Shown here: positions 8,136-17,529 of the stretch, in pieces | How positions within the stretch are numbered: the first letter of the stretch is position 1 | How the letters are laid out: every line of letters starts with the position of its first letter | Assembly (NCBI GenBank): GCA_030442055.1 | Contig: JAUJEB010000005.1 | Coordinates: 434,001-498,000, forward strand | Length of the DNA stretch: 64,000 nt | From: Agaribacillus aureus | GTDB lineage: Bacteria; Bacteroidota; Bacteroidia; Cytophagales; Cyclobacteriaceae | Direction of reading: 5' to 3' | Position numbers and translations under genes: made by a program | The notes under the pieces: model-generated | Databases searched by the model: none | What the model was told of the DNA's origin: nothing | Seen by the model: the letters and a program-made list of their open reading frames with translations, nothing else

Positions 8136-8470
8136 CCTGCCTAGTGTTGATCCCTCAGCGTAAGGCAGGAGACTGGCGAAGGGTGGTAGTTCAAGCATAG
8201 GGATCACTTCAGAACCAGCTCGCGGTGCCCCACGCGTTCTTCGTGATGACGGCGGCCAGAGAAGATAGGGCTGTGTGTGAGTTCCGATGATTTTTTACTG
8301 TGAGCCCCGCTCATTTCCCCATTAATATTGCTAACCATAAAAAATCCTTGCGAGCAGCAAAACAATAGCCCCGCAAAAGGCCGGGCGTTGGGCCTGTTTG
8401 CAGGGCGGGTATCAGCGGTCCTGTTAAAATCTAAAAAACCAGGTGTTACGCCAATAAACTTGTAGAAACC

Positions 8471-8860
8471 ATGAAAGCAAAAATTATCAGATTATCTAAA
8501 GACCCTGGCGGCGATGGTTATCATTTGCTGCTCAAGGTCAAAGGCCAAACCCTTACGGCAAAGGTTGAACCCCATGTAGCTGAGCAATTAATTGCAGCAG
8601 AAAAGTTCAACAAAATTAAGCCGCGTCTATATCAACCACCTGCCAAAGATTGTCCCGACAAATTGTCAAAGCATTTGGACAAATTAATTCACAGTTTTTA
8701 TAGCAGAAAAGATTTATTTAAAGATATCGGTCAATGGATCAGGTATGTCACCCTGTCTACTGATAAAGAACATTTACCGGATGATGATTATTTTGATTTA
8801 TTGTTCTTCCTCTATCAGCTAAAAGATGTGCTTAAACCAGATGAGGAAAGGGAGAGATAA
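8471..8860 (+). CDS. hypothetical protein, 129 aa
   Basis: Unrecognised small soluble protein without signal peptide or membrane helix. The N-terminal 50 residues look like a small beta domain (KAKIIRLSKDPGGDGYHLLL then KVKGQTLTAKV), followed by a helical, Lys/Asp-rich C-terminal half. ATG 8471 is a clear start. It is isolated: repeat-rich DNA lies upstream and a convergent lipoprotein gene ends 28 bp downstream. Codon use looks normal for the window. No function can be proposed. Confidence 0.6.
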   Translation: MKAKIIRLSKDPGGDGYHLLLKVKGQTLTAKVEPHVAEQLIAAEKFNKIKPRLYQPPAKDCPDKLSKHLDKLIHSFYSRKDLFKDIGQWIRYVTLSTDKEHLPDDDYFDLLFFLYQLKDVLKPDEERER

Positions 8861-8888
8861 CATGTTTTCAATAAACAACCGGTACAAC

Positions 8889-10115
8889 CTAATGAAACCA
8901 GGTTTTATAGAAATTGCTGAAATCAAAAGGATCATTCCCTCCCCGTTGCGCCTTCTTGTATACTTTCGACCAGTTATCCTCCAACCCCCACTGTACAATA
9001 AGGGTGTTACAGGTATAAATGAGGTCCATACTTCGGGCCGGCCTGTAGCCGCCCTCTGAATCTGTAATATCCAGATTCATGCGATCGCTTCCTGGAACAA
9101 AGTCGTGTGTGCCTTCATGGATATAATCGGTCCTGTCGTGTGTGTAACCTACAGTTTCGGCGCAAAAATTGGTAGTTGACCGATCATATTGCCGCTTATT
9201 TTGTTCACCGACAACGGTAAAGCCGCCACTTTCCCAGAACCAGGCCAGCTCGTAGGTAAGGACCAGGTAGTCATCTACCTCCAGCACGACCCAGGTCAGA
9301 TTTTTACCGGGCCCGTTAGGCGGAGCAACACAGGAGGGGCTGTCACTGGTTGTTATACTCACGTTATCACTAATACGGCAGCAGCCACTCCCTTGTGAGT
9401 TAATACTGGTGGCCAAACCCGGGGCAAGTATATTTAATATTTGTCCGTTATATTCCCTGACGGAAAATTCCCATTCCCAAATTCTGTCGGATTCTCCGTC
9501 AGTTCGCAGGATCGTATTGCATAGGCCACTGTTGTCAGAGGGATCAATCGGCTCTTCCACTGTGATCACCCTGGAAATGCTATCAAGGCCCATCCCGGCC
9601 GGATCATGTGGCTGAATGACGATTTCAACGTTGTATGGATAATTTACTTCCTCCGTGTCAACCGTCGGATCGAGATCCAGGACCAGTACTGAGGTGGTAT
9701 CTTCCTCCCCTTTGGCCTCGTATTGACCGTCTACAATCGATTCAGGTACATCAAAATAGACGGAGGCGCCTTTTACATAAATATAAAACCCGCTGATGTC
9801 CTGAGACGGATCATGCAGGAACTCGAGGCGGCTGCCTACAGGAAATCCTTTCACCACGAATATGGTGTCTTCCACATCCATCTGTATTTGTCCATCAAGT
9901 GCGGGGGCTGGTTTACCGGTTATTTTAGTAGCATTATCCAACACCAGGTATTCCGAGGCTTTCTCGGGATCTACCGGGGTTGTAGGGTTGGGATTGTCGG
10001 GATCATTTGGGTCTCCCTGTGGATCTGCGTCCAGGTCTTTTTCGCAGGCGCTGATTAAAAATAGTCCGCCTACCACTATGATAAGCAGGCCAAGGTATTT
10101 TCCAATAAATTGCAT
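8889..10115 (-). CDS. surface-type lipoprotein with Asp/Pro linker
   Basis: 408 residues, family not recognised. A lipoprotein signal peptide ends at C24 (LISAC), followed directly by a 23-residue Asp/Asn/Pro linker (near 28-50) typical of tethers that lift a domain off the outer membrane; acidic residues just after the lipidated Cys also suit surface export in Bacteroidota. Residues about 60-185 look like one beta-sandwich. The remainder (about 195-408) contains several Cys, including a CC pair near residue 245, and many Trp/Tyr, and could be a second beta domain with ligand-binding capacity. It sits upstream of the second LytTR regulator on the same strand, 149 bp away. Binding or adhesion is only a guess. 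Confidence 0.65.
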   Translation of the reverse strand: MQFIGKYLGLLIIVVGGLFLISACEKDLDADPQGDPNDPDNPNPTTPVDPEKASEYLVLDNATKITGKPAPALDGQIQMDVEDTIFVVKGFPVGSRLEFLHDPSQDISGFYIYVKGASVYFDVPESIVDGQYEAKGEEDTTSVLVLDLDPTVDTEEVNYPYNVEIVIQPHDPAGMGLDSISRVITVEEPIDPSDNSGLCNTILRTDGESDRIWEWEFSVREYNGQILNILAPGLATSINSQGSGCCRISDNVSITTSDSPSCVAPPNGPGKNLTWVVLEVDDYLVLTYELAWFWESGGFTVVGEQNKRQYDRSTTNFCAETVGYTHDRTDYIHEGTHDFVPGSDRMNLDITDSEGGYRPARSMDLIYTCNTLIVQWGLEDNWSKVYKKAQRGGNDPFDFSNFYKTWFH

Positions 10116-10264
10116 AGTATTTAGTTTTTTTAATATTATTTAAAGATGCGATTGGAAAGTTACCGCCCGAGACATATAATTAATAGCTGCAATGGTTAAG
10201 TGGAGGAGTGCGGTGTGTGAGTGGCGGAAGTGGGCAAATAGCCGGGAGTGAAAAGCTTTCTTTT

Positions 10265-11014
10265 TCAGAGGCTATCCAGCATGCCTAAAAAATTATCCTT
10301 TCGCCTTCGTGAAATATCGACATGATGGTCTTCGGTAAGCATTACATAACCCCCTTCTCCCCTGATATATTTTTGAACATGTTGCAAGTTGATAAGAAAT
10401 GAATTGTGCACCCGGCAGAACCCGGACCCGGCCAGCAGGTTTTCAAATTCCTTCAGGTTTTTGGAGATCACCTGTTTTTGATGATTTACCAAATGGAGGG
10501 TGCAATAGTTTCCATCAGCCTGGCAGTAAATAATATCATCAGTCTTAAAAAAATCAATGCCCTCCAGCGTGGGCACGGCTAGCTTCTCAATCTTCCCTGA
10601 TTTATAATGTATGTTGTTGAGCACCGATTGGTAACGGTGACTACCATTGCCCTGATCAATACGCTCTTTTGCTTTTTTAACAGCCTGGATTAAATCGTCA
10701 ATATCTACTGGCTTCACCAGGTAATCCAGGGCGCTGAATCTGATCGCTTTGATGGCGTATTGATCATAAGAAGTTACAAAGATCACTTCAAAATGGATTG
10801 GGGCCAGCTGTTGTAACAGGTCAAAGCCCGACATATTGGGCATTTGGATGTCCAGAAATACCAGGTCGGGATGTAAACTTCTGATGGCTTCCATACCTTG
10901 CTCCGGCCCTTCGCAAACGGCTAGCAGCGATACTTCCGGGGTGTATTGTTTTAAAGCGGCTTTCAGCGCCTGCCTGCCGTAATGCTCGTCGTCGATAATA
11001 ATGGCTTTGATCAT
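10265..11014 (-). CDS. LytTR-family response regulator
   Basis: 249 residues. Receiver domain at about 1-115 with DDE at 8-10, phosphoacceptor D55 (LDIQMP) and K101 (LVKPV); LytTR DNA-binding domain at about 145-245 (IIYCQADGNYCTLHLVNHQK, FCRVHNSFLIN). It lies 11 nt downstream of the TPR-containing kinase gene on the same strand and should be its cognate regulator. It is a paralogue of the 2457-3272 regulator, with a shorter linker. Target genes are unknown. Confidence 0.93.
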   Translation of the reverse strand: MIKAIIIDDEHYGRQALKAALKQYTPEVSLLAVCEGPEQGMEAIRSLHPDLVFLDIQMPNMSGFDLLQQLAPIHFEVIFVTSYDQYAIKAIRFSALDYLVKPVDIDDLIQAVKKAKERIDQGNGSHRYQSVLNNIHYKSGKIEKLAVPTLEGIDFFKTDDIIYCQADGNYCTLHLVNHQKQVISKNLKEFENLLAGSGFCRVHNSFLINLQHVQKYIRGEGGYVMLTEDHHVDISRRRKDNFLGMLDSL

Positions 11015-11025
11015 AGTAACAACAT

Positions 11026-12996
11026 TTAAGAAGTGGGGATGCTTACTTCCACCCGCGTGCCCAGTGACTGCCCGACGGCGTCTTTCAGGTCGGTAATGCG
11101 GATCAACTGCTTTTGCAATTCCTGGCTTAGTAACCGCAATCGCTCCTCCGTGATTTTAAGACCCAACGACTTACTTTTCCAGACAGACCTCTGCTGCAAT
11201 TCAAGGGCTTTTTCACGGCCAACGCCGTTATCCTGGATTTCACATAGCAGCTGACCTTTATCGTGATCGATAGATATGGCGATTATTCCCTCTTCAGGTT
11301 CCTTCTTGTGCCTTAGTCCGTGCCAGATGGCATTTTCTACAAAAGGCTGCAATACCATGGATGGTAAATATGTGGCTTCAGTATCGATATTATCCTTGAT
11401 CCGGATCTTGTATTGAATTTCTCCGCTAAACCGCAACGATTCGAGTTGTATATAAGATTCCAGCAAAGTAAGCTCATTTTTCAGGGATACTTCCGCTGTC
11501 TCGGAATTTTCCAGGATCAACCGGATTAACCTGGAAAACTTTGTCAGGTATCTTGAGGCCGGCTCAGTTTCACCTTCCAGGATCATTTGGTTAATGGAGT
11601 TCAGGCAGTTAAAAATAAAGTGTGGATTGATCTGGGCCTGTAATGCCTTCATTTCCAGCTCAGATAGTTGTTGCCTGAAATTGGCCTCCTTGATTTCGTT
11701 GTCTTTTAAGGCAAATGCCTTTTGATTTCTCAGTCGCTGCCGAAGCGTATATACCAACAGCCCTGCCAGCAAGGCAATTAACAGTCCGCCAAAAATAAAG
11801 GTGTTTTTTAAAGTAGCCTGCCGCTGGGCTTCCTTTTTTTGTAACTCTTTTTCCTTTGCCAGCAAGGTGATTTGCTGGTCTTTTTTTTCACTTTCATATT
11901 TTGTTTTAGCCTCGCTGATCTGTTTGGTGACCCTTTCATTAAGCAAGCTGTCATTCAGAATGGTATATTGTTTAATATATCCATATGCTTCTTCAAAGTT
12001 TTTCTGTGCTGAAAAATGAATAGCCAGTTTTTCATAAATATCGCGAATCAGATACGTGGTATTTGTTTCCTTGGCCAGGTCGAGCGCCCGTGTTAAATGC
12101 GCAAGGCCTGGCAGGTAATTCTTAACTCTGGTATAGGCGGCGCCAACCTGGCTAAGGCTAATAGCTTCATCCTTTTTATTAGGAAGGGCTTCACGGATTT
12201 CCAGGGCCTTTTTTTGATAAACCAGTGCACTGTCGTGAAGCTTCATTCTGCTCATTAAATTGCCCAGGTTTTCCAGGTCATAGGCAATGGCCCAATCATT
12301 TTCATTGGCCCGATCTATTTTCAGCGCCTTCAGGTAATAAACTTTGGCAGCTTCCAATTCATCTGTTTCCGAAAATACGTTGCCCATGTTCAGCATTACA
12401 TCAGAATTAAGGCTATCCGTTTGCAATACTTTTTCATATACCTCCAACGCGTCATCGTATCTTTTAGCTGATCTTAAAACCGACCCAATCACATTGAGCG
12501 TAAAATTAATACTCCCTTGATCTTCCTGTTTTTCAAGTATTTTCAGCGACCGGTAAAGCGCCGAAAGACTCGGCTCATAATTACCGATGTCGCTATTGAT
12601 AGCACCTATTTGAAATAAACCGTGGGCTACTTTGGTAGAATCTCCGATGGCTACATAATGGTTAACATAGGCGTTCATGTGTTTTAGCGCTTTTTCATGC
12701 CTTCCTTTTTTTCTGGCAATGACGCCATAGTAGAATTGAGCAAGGGCTATCCCATCTTTATCTCCCAGTGCCTCCGCAGATAAGCTGATGCTATCTGCAT
12801 AATTAAGGGCCAGCTCAAGCTGTAGTTGATTGATATAATACCAGCAAATGTTGCCATATAATTTAAATTTATCTGGTCCGGCCGGTGTAGCTTCAGACAA
12901 CTGCCTGAGACTGTCGATTTTTTTCTGCGCTTGCAGCGAAAAACCCACAGTAAGGGTTAACAGCAAGGTGAGCAACCAGGTTTTTTTTCTTTTCAT
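11026..12996 (-). CDS. TPR-containing sensor histidine kinase (LytS type)
   Basis: 656 residues. A signal peptide (cleavage near LQAQK) is followed by an exported domain made of about six tetratricopeptide repeats (about 75-345), a coiled-coil stretch, one membrane helix at about 400-420 and a cytoplasmic His_kinase domain with phosphoacceptor H459 in INPHFIFN. The ATPase part shows LQPFVENAIWHG and DNGVGR. TPR-kinases of this type are common in Bacteroidota and usually act with a LytTR regulator, here encoded 11 nt downstream. The periplasmic TPR array probably detects a protein partner or peptide; the signal is not known. Confidence 0.92.
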   Translation of the reverse strand: MKRKKTWLLTLLLTLTVGFSLQAQKKIDSLRQLSEATPAGPDKFKLYGNICWYYINQLQLELALNYADSISLSAEALGDKDGIALAQFYYGVIARKKGRHEKALKHMNAYVNHYVAIGDSTKVAHGLFQIGAINSDIGNYEPSLSALYRSLKILEKQEDQGSINFTLNVIGSVLRSAKRYDDALEVYEKVLQTDSLNSDVMLNMGNVFSETDELEAAKVYYLKALKIDRANENDWAIAYDLENLGNLMSRMKLHDSALVYQKKALEIREALPNKKDEAISLSQVGAAYTRVKNYLPGLAHLTRALDLAKETNTTYLIRDIYEKLAIHFSAQKNFEEAYGYIKQYTILNDSLLNERVTKQISEAKTKYESEKKDQQITLLAKEKELQKKEAQRQATLKNTFIFGGLLIALLAGLLVYTLRQRLRNQKAFALKDNEIKEANFRQQLSELEMKALQAQINPHFIFNCLNSINQMILEGETEPASRYLTKFSRLIRLILENSETAEVSLKNELTLLESYIQLESLRFSGEIQYKIRIKDNIDTEATYLPSMVLQPFVENAIWHGLRHKKEPEEGIIAISIDHDKGQLLCEIQDNGVGREKALELQQRSVWKSKSLGLKITEERLRLLSQELQKQLIRITDLKDAVGQSLGTRVEVSIPTS

Positions 12997-13427
12997 GGTT
13001 TAGAGGTTTGGGTGTTGAAAAAATGCTTTTCCCTATTTGAGTAACCCGGAGGTTACTACCAACTATGGCCTGAAGAAGTTGCTAATAATGGGAGGCAAAC
13101 CCATTAATTTAAAACTATAAAGCGCTTCATTGTTCCATCTTCAATGCCAACCACTCACTTGTTTATTAATGTAAAAAATCCCTAAAAGAAACCCAAAAAA
13201 TTCATTTTTTTGGCTGGGGTAATGGCGAGGTTTTATCCAATGAATTGGATAATTACGGTATCGGCAGGATTTTTGTTTATTAGTTGGTCAATGAATAAAG
13301 CGACTTCCTGAAGGAGATAAAGAGGGTGCTGGTAGAGGCGGGTCAATTTAAGATTGGTTTTTGATGGTGCAGCTTTATCGGCGGCATTTTATTTTTACAT
13401 GCTATACTTAGTTAACATCCAAACAAA
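12997..13427. other. intergenic region, nothing recognised
   Basis: The divergent promoter region between the TPR-kinase gene (minus) and the AraC regulator gene (plus). No gene, terminator hairpin or long repeat is apparent; a short ATG frame at 13399 ends just before the AraC start and is in another frame. Confidence 0.5.
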
Positions 13428-14588
13428 TTGAACGGTCAAGAAATCTATTTCAATTTAAATCCTGTTAATTTTTTAATTGTTTCAGGGATACTACAGATCT
13501 TCATTGTATCCGCCGTCCTTTTTTTCCGGAAAGATGACCAGCTCCATGCCGGCAAGCTATTGGCGATTACGTTATTTATTGTCGGTCTGCATCTGACAAA
13601 CCTGATGCTGCTGGATTTGAACCTGGATAACATGTACCCCTTTTTGCTATGGCTACCTTACTCCTACCTGACTGCCATTGGGCCCCTGATTTTTTTCTAT
13701 ACCAAATCACGTACGGAAAACCGCTTTAAAATTTCTTCGAAAGCATGGATACATTTTGTGCCGGTAATCATTGAATGGTTGTTGCAGGTGGTCCAGATTA
13801 TTTTCAGCGTCAAACAAGATGTGATTTATTACAATACACCTACTGATTTTATTATTTCACCTATCATTTATATTTCAGCAGCCATATCTATTTTTTACTA
13901 CTTAAAACGCTCATTGGCGGTTATTAAAAATCATGAAATATGGGTGTTGAAAAATTTTTCCAATGTGAAAGAGGTAACACTGGCATGGCTGTATAAACTA
14001 ATCGCTTATTACCGGATTTTGTGGATGCTTTGGATCCCGGTTGTAATTATATTTTTATTACTTTTTAGGTTTCAGCTGCAATATCTTGGGCTGGTTATTA
14101 TCATTTATGGTTTGATATTGTCCATTACTTACCTGACCTATTGGATAGGGCTGGAGGGATTAAGAAGGACGAATTTTATTTACATAACCCGAAGACGCTT
14201 GCCCTCGGAGAATAAAAGCTATACCAACTTATCCGAGAAAGAAATCAAAAGTCATATTGCCAAAGTAAAGCAGTTGATGAATGACGAAAAACTATACCTG
14301 AACGAGCATTTAAATCTCAGGGATTTCGCCGATAAAGCCGCGGCAGACCCTAATTTAATCTCCTATATCTTAAATACCCATCTCCACAAAAATTTTTATG
14401 AGTTTGTTAATTCCTATCGCATAGAAGAAGTAAAGAAAAAAATGAATGACCCAAAATACGCTCATCTGAAATTGATGGCAATAGCCTATGAATGCGGTTT
14501 TAATTCAAAAGCTACCTTCAACCGGGTATTTTTAAAGATGGAGGGTGTTTCACCTACAGCCTATAAAAATAGGCAATCGCGTTTGTAG
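13428..14588 (+). CDS. membrane-anchored AraC-family regulator
   Basis: 386 residues. The N-terminal 230 residues hold about seven hydrophobic helices, and the C-terminus (about 285-385) is an AraC helix-turn-helix domain (LNLRDFADKAAADPNLISY for the first helix pair; LMAIAYECGFNSKATFNRVF for the second). This layout, a 7TM sensor fused to an AraC DNA-binding domain, is common in Bacteroidota. The only plausible start keeping the first helix is TTG 13428; the first in-frame ATG lies beyond residue 50. The secreted peptidase gene begins about 100 bp downstream on the same strand and is the natural candidate target. Signal unknown. Confidence 0.88.
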   Translation: MNGQEIYFNLNPVNFLIVSGILQIFIVSAVLFFRKDDQLHAGKLLAITLFIVGLHLTNLMLLDLNLDNMYPFLLWLPYSYLTAIGPLIFFYTKSRTENRFKISSKAWIHFVPVIIEWLLQVVQIIFSVKQDVIYYNTPTDFIISPIIYISAAISIFYYLKRSLAVIKNHEIWVLKNFSNVKEVTLAWLYKLIAYYRILWMLWIPVVIIFLLLFRFQLQYLGLVIIIYGLILSITYLTYWIGLEGLRRTNFIYITRRRLPSENKSYTNLSEKEIKSHIAKVKQLMNDEKLYLNEHLNLRDFADKAAADPNLISYILNTHLHKNFYEFVNSYRIEEVKKKMNDPKYAHLKLMAIAYECGFNSKATFNRVFLKMEGVSPTAYKNRQSRL

Positions 14589-14688
14589 CAGATCTCATTG
14601 GTCTCAATTTCGGTAATAGAGGTATCAATCTATCCGTTGAGTCGTAATTGACAGGAAAAGCAACCTCATTTGTGGAAAACTTAAAAAA

Positions 14689-15771
14689 ATGAGATATATA
14701 TTTTTACTTTTATTTAGCGCGCAATTTTGGCTTACTGTCAAAGCCCAGGACACTGATACTTTAGCAAGGAACCCACTACGGAAATACGTTGGGTATTATG
14801 ATGTAGGCGTAAAGCCAGGTAAACCTTTTTTCAGAACCAGGGCTTATATCAGGGAGAATAATCTCTATATCATTTTTGACAGCGACCAGGATCATAAACT
14901 TAGTTTAAAGGAAGGTCATACCTTTGGTTTTGAATTTGACAGTGCGGGGCTTTATTCACTAGGCTTTCACACCGATGGCGATAAAATCACAGGATTTAAA
15001 GTCATCAGACCCAGAAGCGAATGGCCGACAGATTTATATGGCCAAAGGAATGAAGCCCTCGATAAATACGCTGTTGATACCGAAGCACAATTGCTGTTCA
15101 CCACAAAATCTCCGCATTTTACCTGTCACTACAGCGCGGTAGATACCAGCTACATTCACGGGATTTTAACGACACTGGAAAGTAACTATAAAAGCTTAAT
15201 AAATAGTTTTGAATTAGATACGATTGGTAACACAACTATACGTATATATCCCAACCAGGAAATCTATCATAATGCCGTACTGACACCGGGGGCGCCCGCC
15301 TGGCAAATGGGCAGATCATGGAGCAAAAATGAGATAAGAATGCTCTCCCCGCTGGTCGCCAGGCAAACCACCGGTGAAGATATCAATGTGAATGAAGTCG
15401 TCCTGCATGAGTTTGTACATTGCATTCATTTAAACCTCGTAAAGGATGGCACCAGGGTGCCCGGCTGGTTGTGGGAAGGTCTGGCTATGTATAAAGGGTG
15501 CTGCCTGTGGACAGATCTCCAGGGACTGGATTATATACAAAACAAAAAATACCCCTCCCTGAAAAAAATTGAAAATGACAGATCGTATCAAATGAAATAT
15601 GATCTGGGGTATTTTTTAATTGACTTTTTAGACAAGCAATATGGCTGGGATAAGGTGTTGCAACTAGTTGCAAAAAATGGTGATATAAAAGCGGTCCTAA
15701 ATAAATCGAGCAAGGATTTTGAGGCGGAATTCTACCGGTTTTTAGAGAAGAATTATTTGCACATAAATTAA
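14689..15771 (+). CDS. secreted gluzincin-type metallopeptidase
   Basis: 360 residues with a signal peptide ending near VKAQD. The N-terminal part (about 30-110) is a beta-rich domain; residues about 130-350 form a peptidase-MA-like domain with the zinc motif H240-E241-F-V-H244 and a third ligand candidate E263 in WLWEGLAMY, the spacing expected of gluzincins. All catalytic residues appear intact. It follows the membrane AraC regulator gene in the same direction. Substrate unknown; family relatives of this type are general exported peptidases. Confidence 0.8.
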   Translation: MRYIFLLLFSAQFWLTVKAQDTDTLARNPLRKYVGYYDVGVKPGKPFFRTRAYIRENNLYIIFDSDQDHKLSLKEGHTFGFEFDSAGLYSLGFHTDGDKITGFKVIRPRSEWPTDLYGQRNEALDKYAVDTEAQLLFTTKSPHFTCHYSAVDTSYIHGILTTLESNYKSLINSFELDTIGNTTIRIYPNQEIYHNAVLTPGAPAWQMGRSWSKNEIRMLSPLVARQTTGEDINVNEVVLHEFVHCIHLNLVKDGTRVPGWLWEGLAMYKGCCLWTDLQGLDYIQNKKYPSLKKIENDRSYQMKYDLGYFLIDFLDKQYGWDKVLQLVAKNGDIKAVLNKSSKDFEAEFYRFLEKNYLHIN

Positions 15772-15991
15772 AATAAACTGCCCGTAATTTCTAACGGCGA
15801 TAGTCCCGGAGCTTCCCTGTGGAAACCGGGGTTTCTTCATTTTGTACGAGGCTTCAAACCTTCAAAATATGGATAAAGTCTAAAAGTAATCAAAATCATC
15901 ACTACCAGTGACCTCCGACATTGAGACCGGGGATATCTAACCTTAACTTTGTGTGGAGATCAATTGTTTTAGACCTCTTTTCACAAGATTA

Positions 15992-16780
15992 ATGAAAAAA
16001 ATCCAGTGGCAATATATTCCATTCATAATCATATTAATCCAGGGCTGCACCATGGTAAAAATAACTGTTAGTGATAAGCGAAATCCTATTCCCCAAAGTC
16101 TTGAATTGAGTGAGAACATAAAAATAACCACCTGGGGTGCGATCAAAGTCAACAAGGCTGATTTCTTCCCTTCTAGTTTTCAAATTAAATCAGGAGAAAA
16201 GGTAATTTACATAGATCCGGTGGAGGTTGACGGTACGGATAAGGCCGATTACATATTCCTTACCCACGCACACCCCGACCACCTGTCATTAAAAGATATC
16301 CATAAAATAGCCGGGCCGGAGACTGTTGTCGTATGTTCAAAGGGAGTGGAAAAAAAACTTGCCCGACACAATTTCCAACTCCGGAAAGTAAAGCCGGGAG
16401 ATATGCTCGACCTGGGGGATTTAAAATGCAAGGCGGTGGAGGCCTACAATACGAAGCCTGTTTTTTTATGGATTAAAGCCCACCCGAAATCCAGTGAAAA
16501 TGTCGGGTATATATTGACTTTAAGTGATCAGACTGTTATCTACCACGCCGGAGATACTGACTACCTGCCAACGATGCGTGATATTAAAAACACAGATGTG
16601 GCCCTCATACCCGTAGGAGGGGACAACCTGACTATGAATGTTGAAGAGGCGGCGGCAATGGTAAATACCCTCAAGCCGAAAATGGTAGTGCCCATGCACT
16701 ATGAGCTTAAAGTATCTGACGACATCAATAAATTCAAAAGCCTGACGGCAGGAGAAATTCAGGTAAAAGTGTTACAGTAG
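15992..16780 (+). CDS. metallo-beta-lactamase-fold lipoprotein (UlaG-like)
   Basis: 262 residues from ATG 15992, which starts a lipoprotein signal peptide (lipobox LIQGC); a GTG at 15953 in frame would add 13 residues before it and is less likely. The MBL fold shows H92-A-H94-P-D96-H97, then HAGDTDYLP and the late VPMHYE, the metal-binding set of the UlaG/COG2220 branch. These are Zn/Mn-dependent hydrolases acting on phosphoesters or lactones such as ascorbate-6-phosphate lactone; lipoprotein forms occur in Bacteroidota with undefined substrates. It stands alone, converging with the cold-shock gene. Confidence 0.85.
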   Translation: MKKIQWQYIPFIIILIQGCTMVKITVSDKRNPIPQSLELSENIKITTWGAIKVNKADFFPSSFQIKSGEKVIYIDPVEVDGTDKADYIFLTHAHPDHLSLKDIHKIAGPETVVVCSKGVEKKLARHNFQLRKVKPGDMLDLGDLKCKAVEAYNTKPVFLWIKAHPKSSENVGYILTLSDQTVIYHAGDTDYLPTMRDIKNTDVALIPVGGDNLTMNVEEAAAMVNTLKPKMVVPMHYELKVSDDINKFKSLTAGEIQVKVLQ

Positions 16781-16828
16781 GTGTCGCGGGCTTAAAAAAT
16801 AAGTTTGATTACCCCGATGTTCAGGCCA

Positions 16829-17275
16829 TTAAGCTTTTTTCACGTTTATGGCATTCATGCCTTTCAAACCGCGTTCTACCTCAAAAGTAACCGTGTCATT
16901 TTCCGCTATTTCCTCCGTCAAAGCGCTTACATGAACAAAGAATTTTTCCTGTGTCTCCAGCTCTCTGATAAATCCAAACCCTTTTGACGTATTAAAAAAA
17001 TCGACCCTGCCTTTGCGGACTGCGTCAACTTCGACTTCTTCTTTTTTGGGAATTCCTATTTCTATGCTTTCTGCACTAATGTCCTTTTTCTTTGCCGGAT
17101 CCGGTGGCGTATCGGTAATATTACCGTCTTCGTCCACGTAGGCCATCATGTTTTCGAGCCCGCCCCCTTGAGAATTGGCATTCCGTTCTTCACGCCTTTG
17201 CTGTTTCTCCTGTTTTTTCTTGAGACGCTTTTTCTCTTTTTCTTGTTTGTTAAAGGAATCTTGAGACTTTGCCAT
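16829..17275 (-). CDS. cold-shock-domain protein with basic N-terminal extension
   Basis: 148 residues. Residues about 85-148 are a cold-shock domain with RNP-1 KGFGFI and RNP-2 FFVHV, which bind single-stranded RNA or DNA. The first 35 residues are very rich in Lys, Arg, Glu and Gln and probably helical, and a short acidic segment joins them to the domain. This longer architecture, beginning MAKSQDSFNKQEKEKK, is a common Bacteroidota form, roughly twice the length of classical CspA. Likely an RNA chaperone induced by cold or stress; regulation cannot be read from the sequence. Confidence 0.92.
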   Translation of the reverse strand: MAKSQDSFNKQEKEKKRLKKKQEKQQRREERNANSQGGGLENMMAYVDEDGNITDTPPDPAKKKDISAESIEIGIPKKEEVEVDAVRKGRVDFFNTSKGFGFIRELETQEKFFVHVSALTEEIAENDTVTFEVERGLKGMNAINVKKA

Positions 17276-17529
17276 ATTTGATTTTAAAAGTTACCGATAC
17301 CGGTTTACGAAGTATGAACGTTCCATGTAAATATAATGCTTGTATTTGAGTGTTGCAAGAAATTTAGCACTGTCCGGACTTAGTTTAAACTAAAGTAACC
17401 TTTGGGGTTGGCATCAGTCGATAGCTTATACCGTAAGGGCCTTTGCCGCCAGTATAAACCGGGGAATTCTTAAAAGAAACTTAACGGTTTCATCATCACC
17501 AAATGGTGATGTCGGTATTTGTTTAAAAG

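Larger units (their letters stand above)
7396..8251. repeat. interrupted inverted repeat around the XRE gene
   Basis: The outer arms are 7396-7416 and 8231-8251 (CGTCATCACGAATAACGCG against CGCGTTcTTCGTGATGACG, one mismatch). A second matching pair lies just inside: TGAAGTGATCC near 7435-7446 against GGATCACTTCA near 8203-8213. The order and spacing of the pairs are conserved, so this is one degraded inverted duplication of about 50 bp at each end. It encloses the XRE gene and repeat copy 2. It might be the ends of a small mobile cassette; no transposase is present. Confidence 0.5.
7905..8470. other. intergenic region with operators and inverted repeats
   Basis: No gene is recognised. It holds the XRE operators (7913-7956), a perfect 16-bp inverted repeat (8018-8033 against 8120-8135), and the right arm of the larger inverted repeat (8203-8251). 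From 8252 to 8470 nothing specific is seen. Confidence 0.55.
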
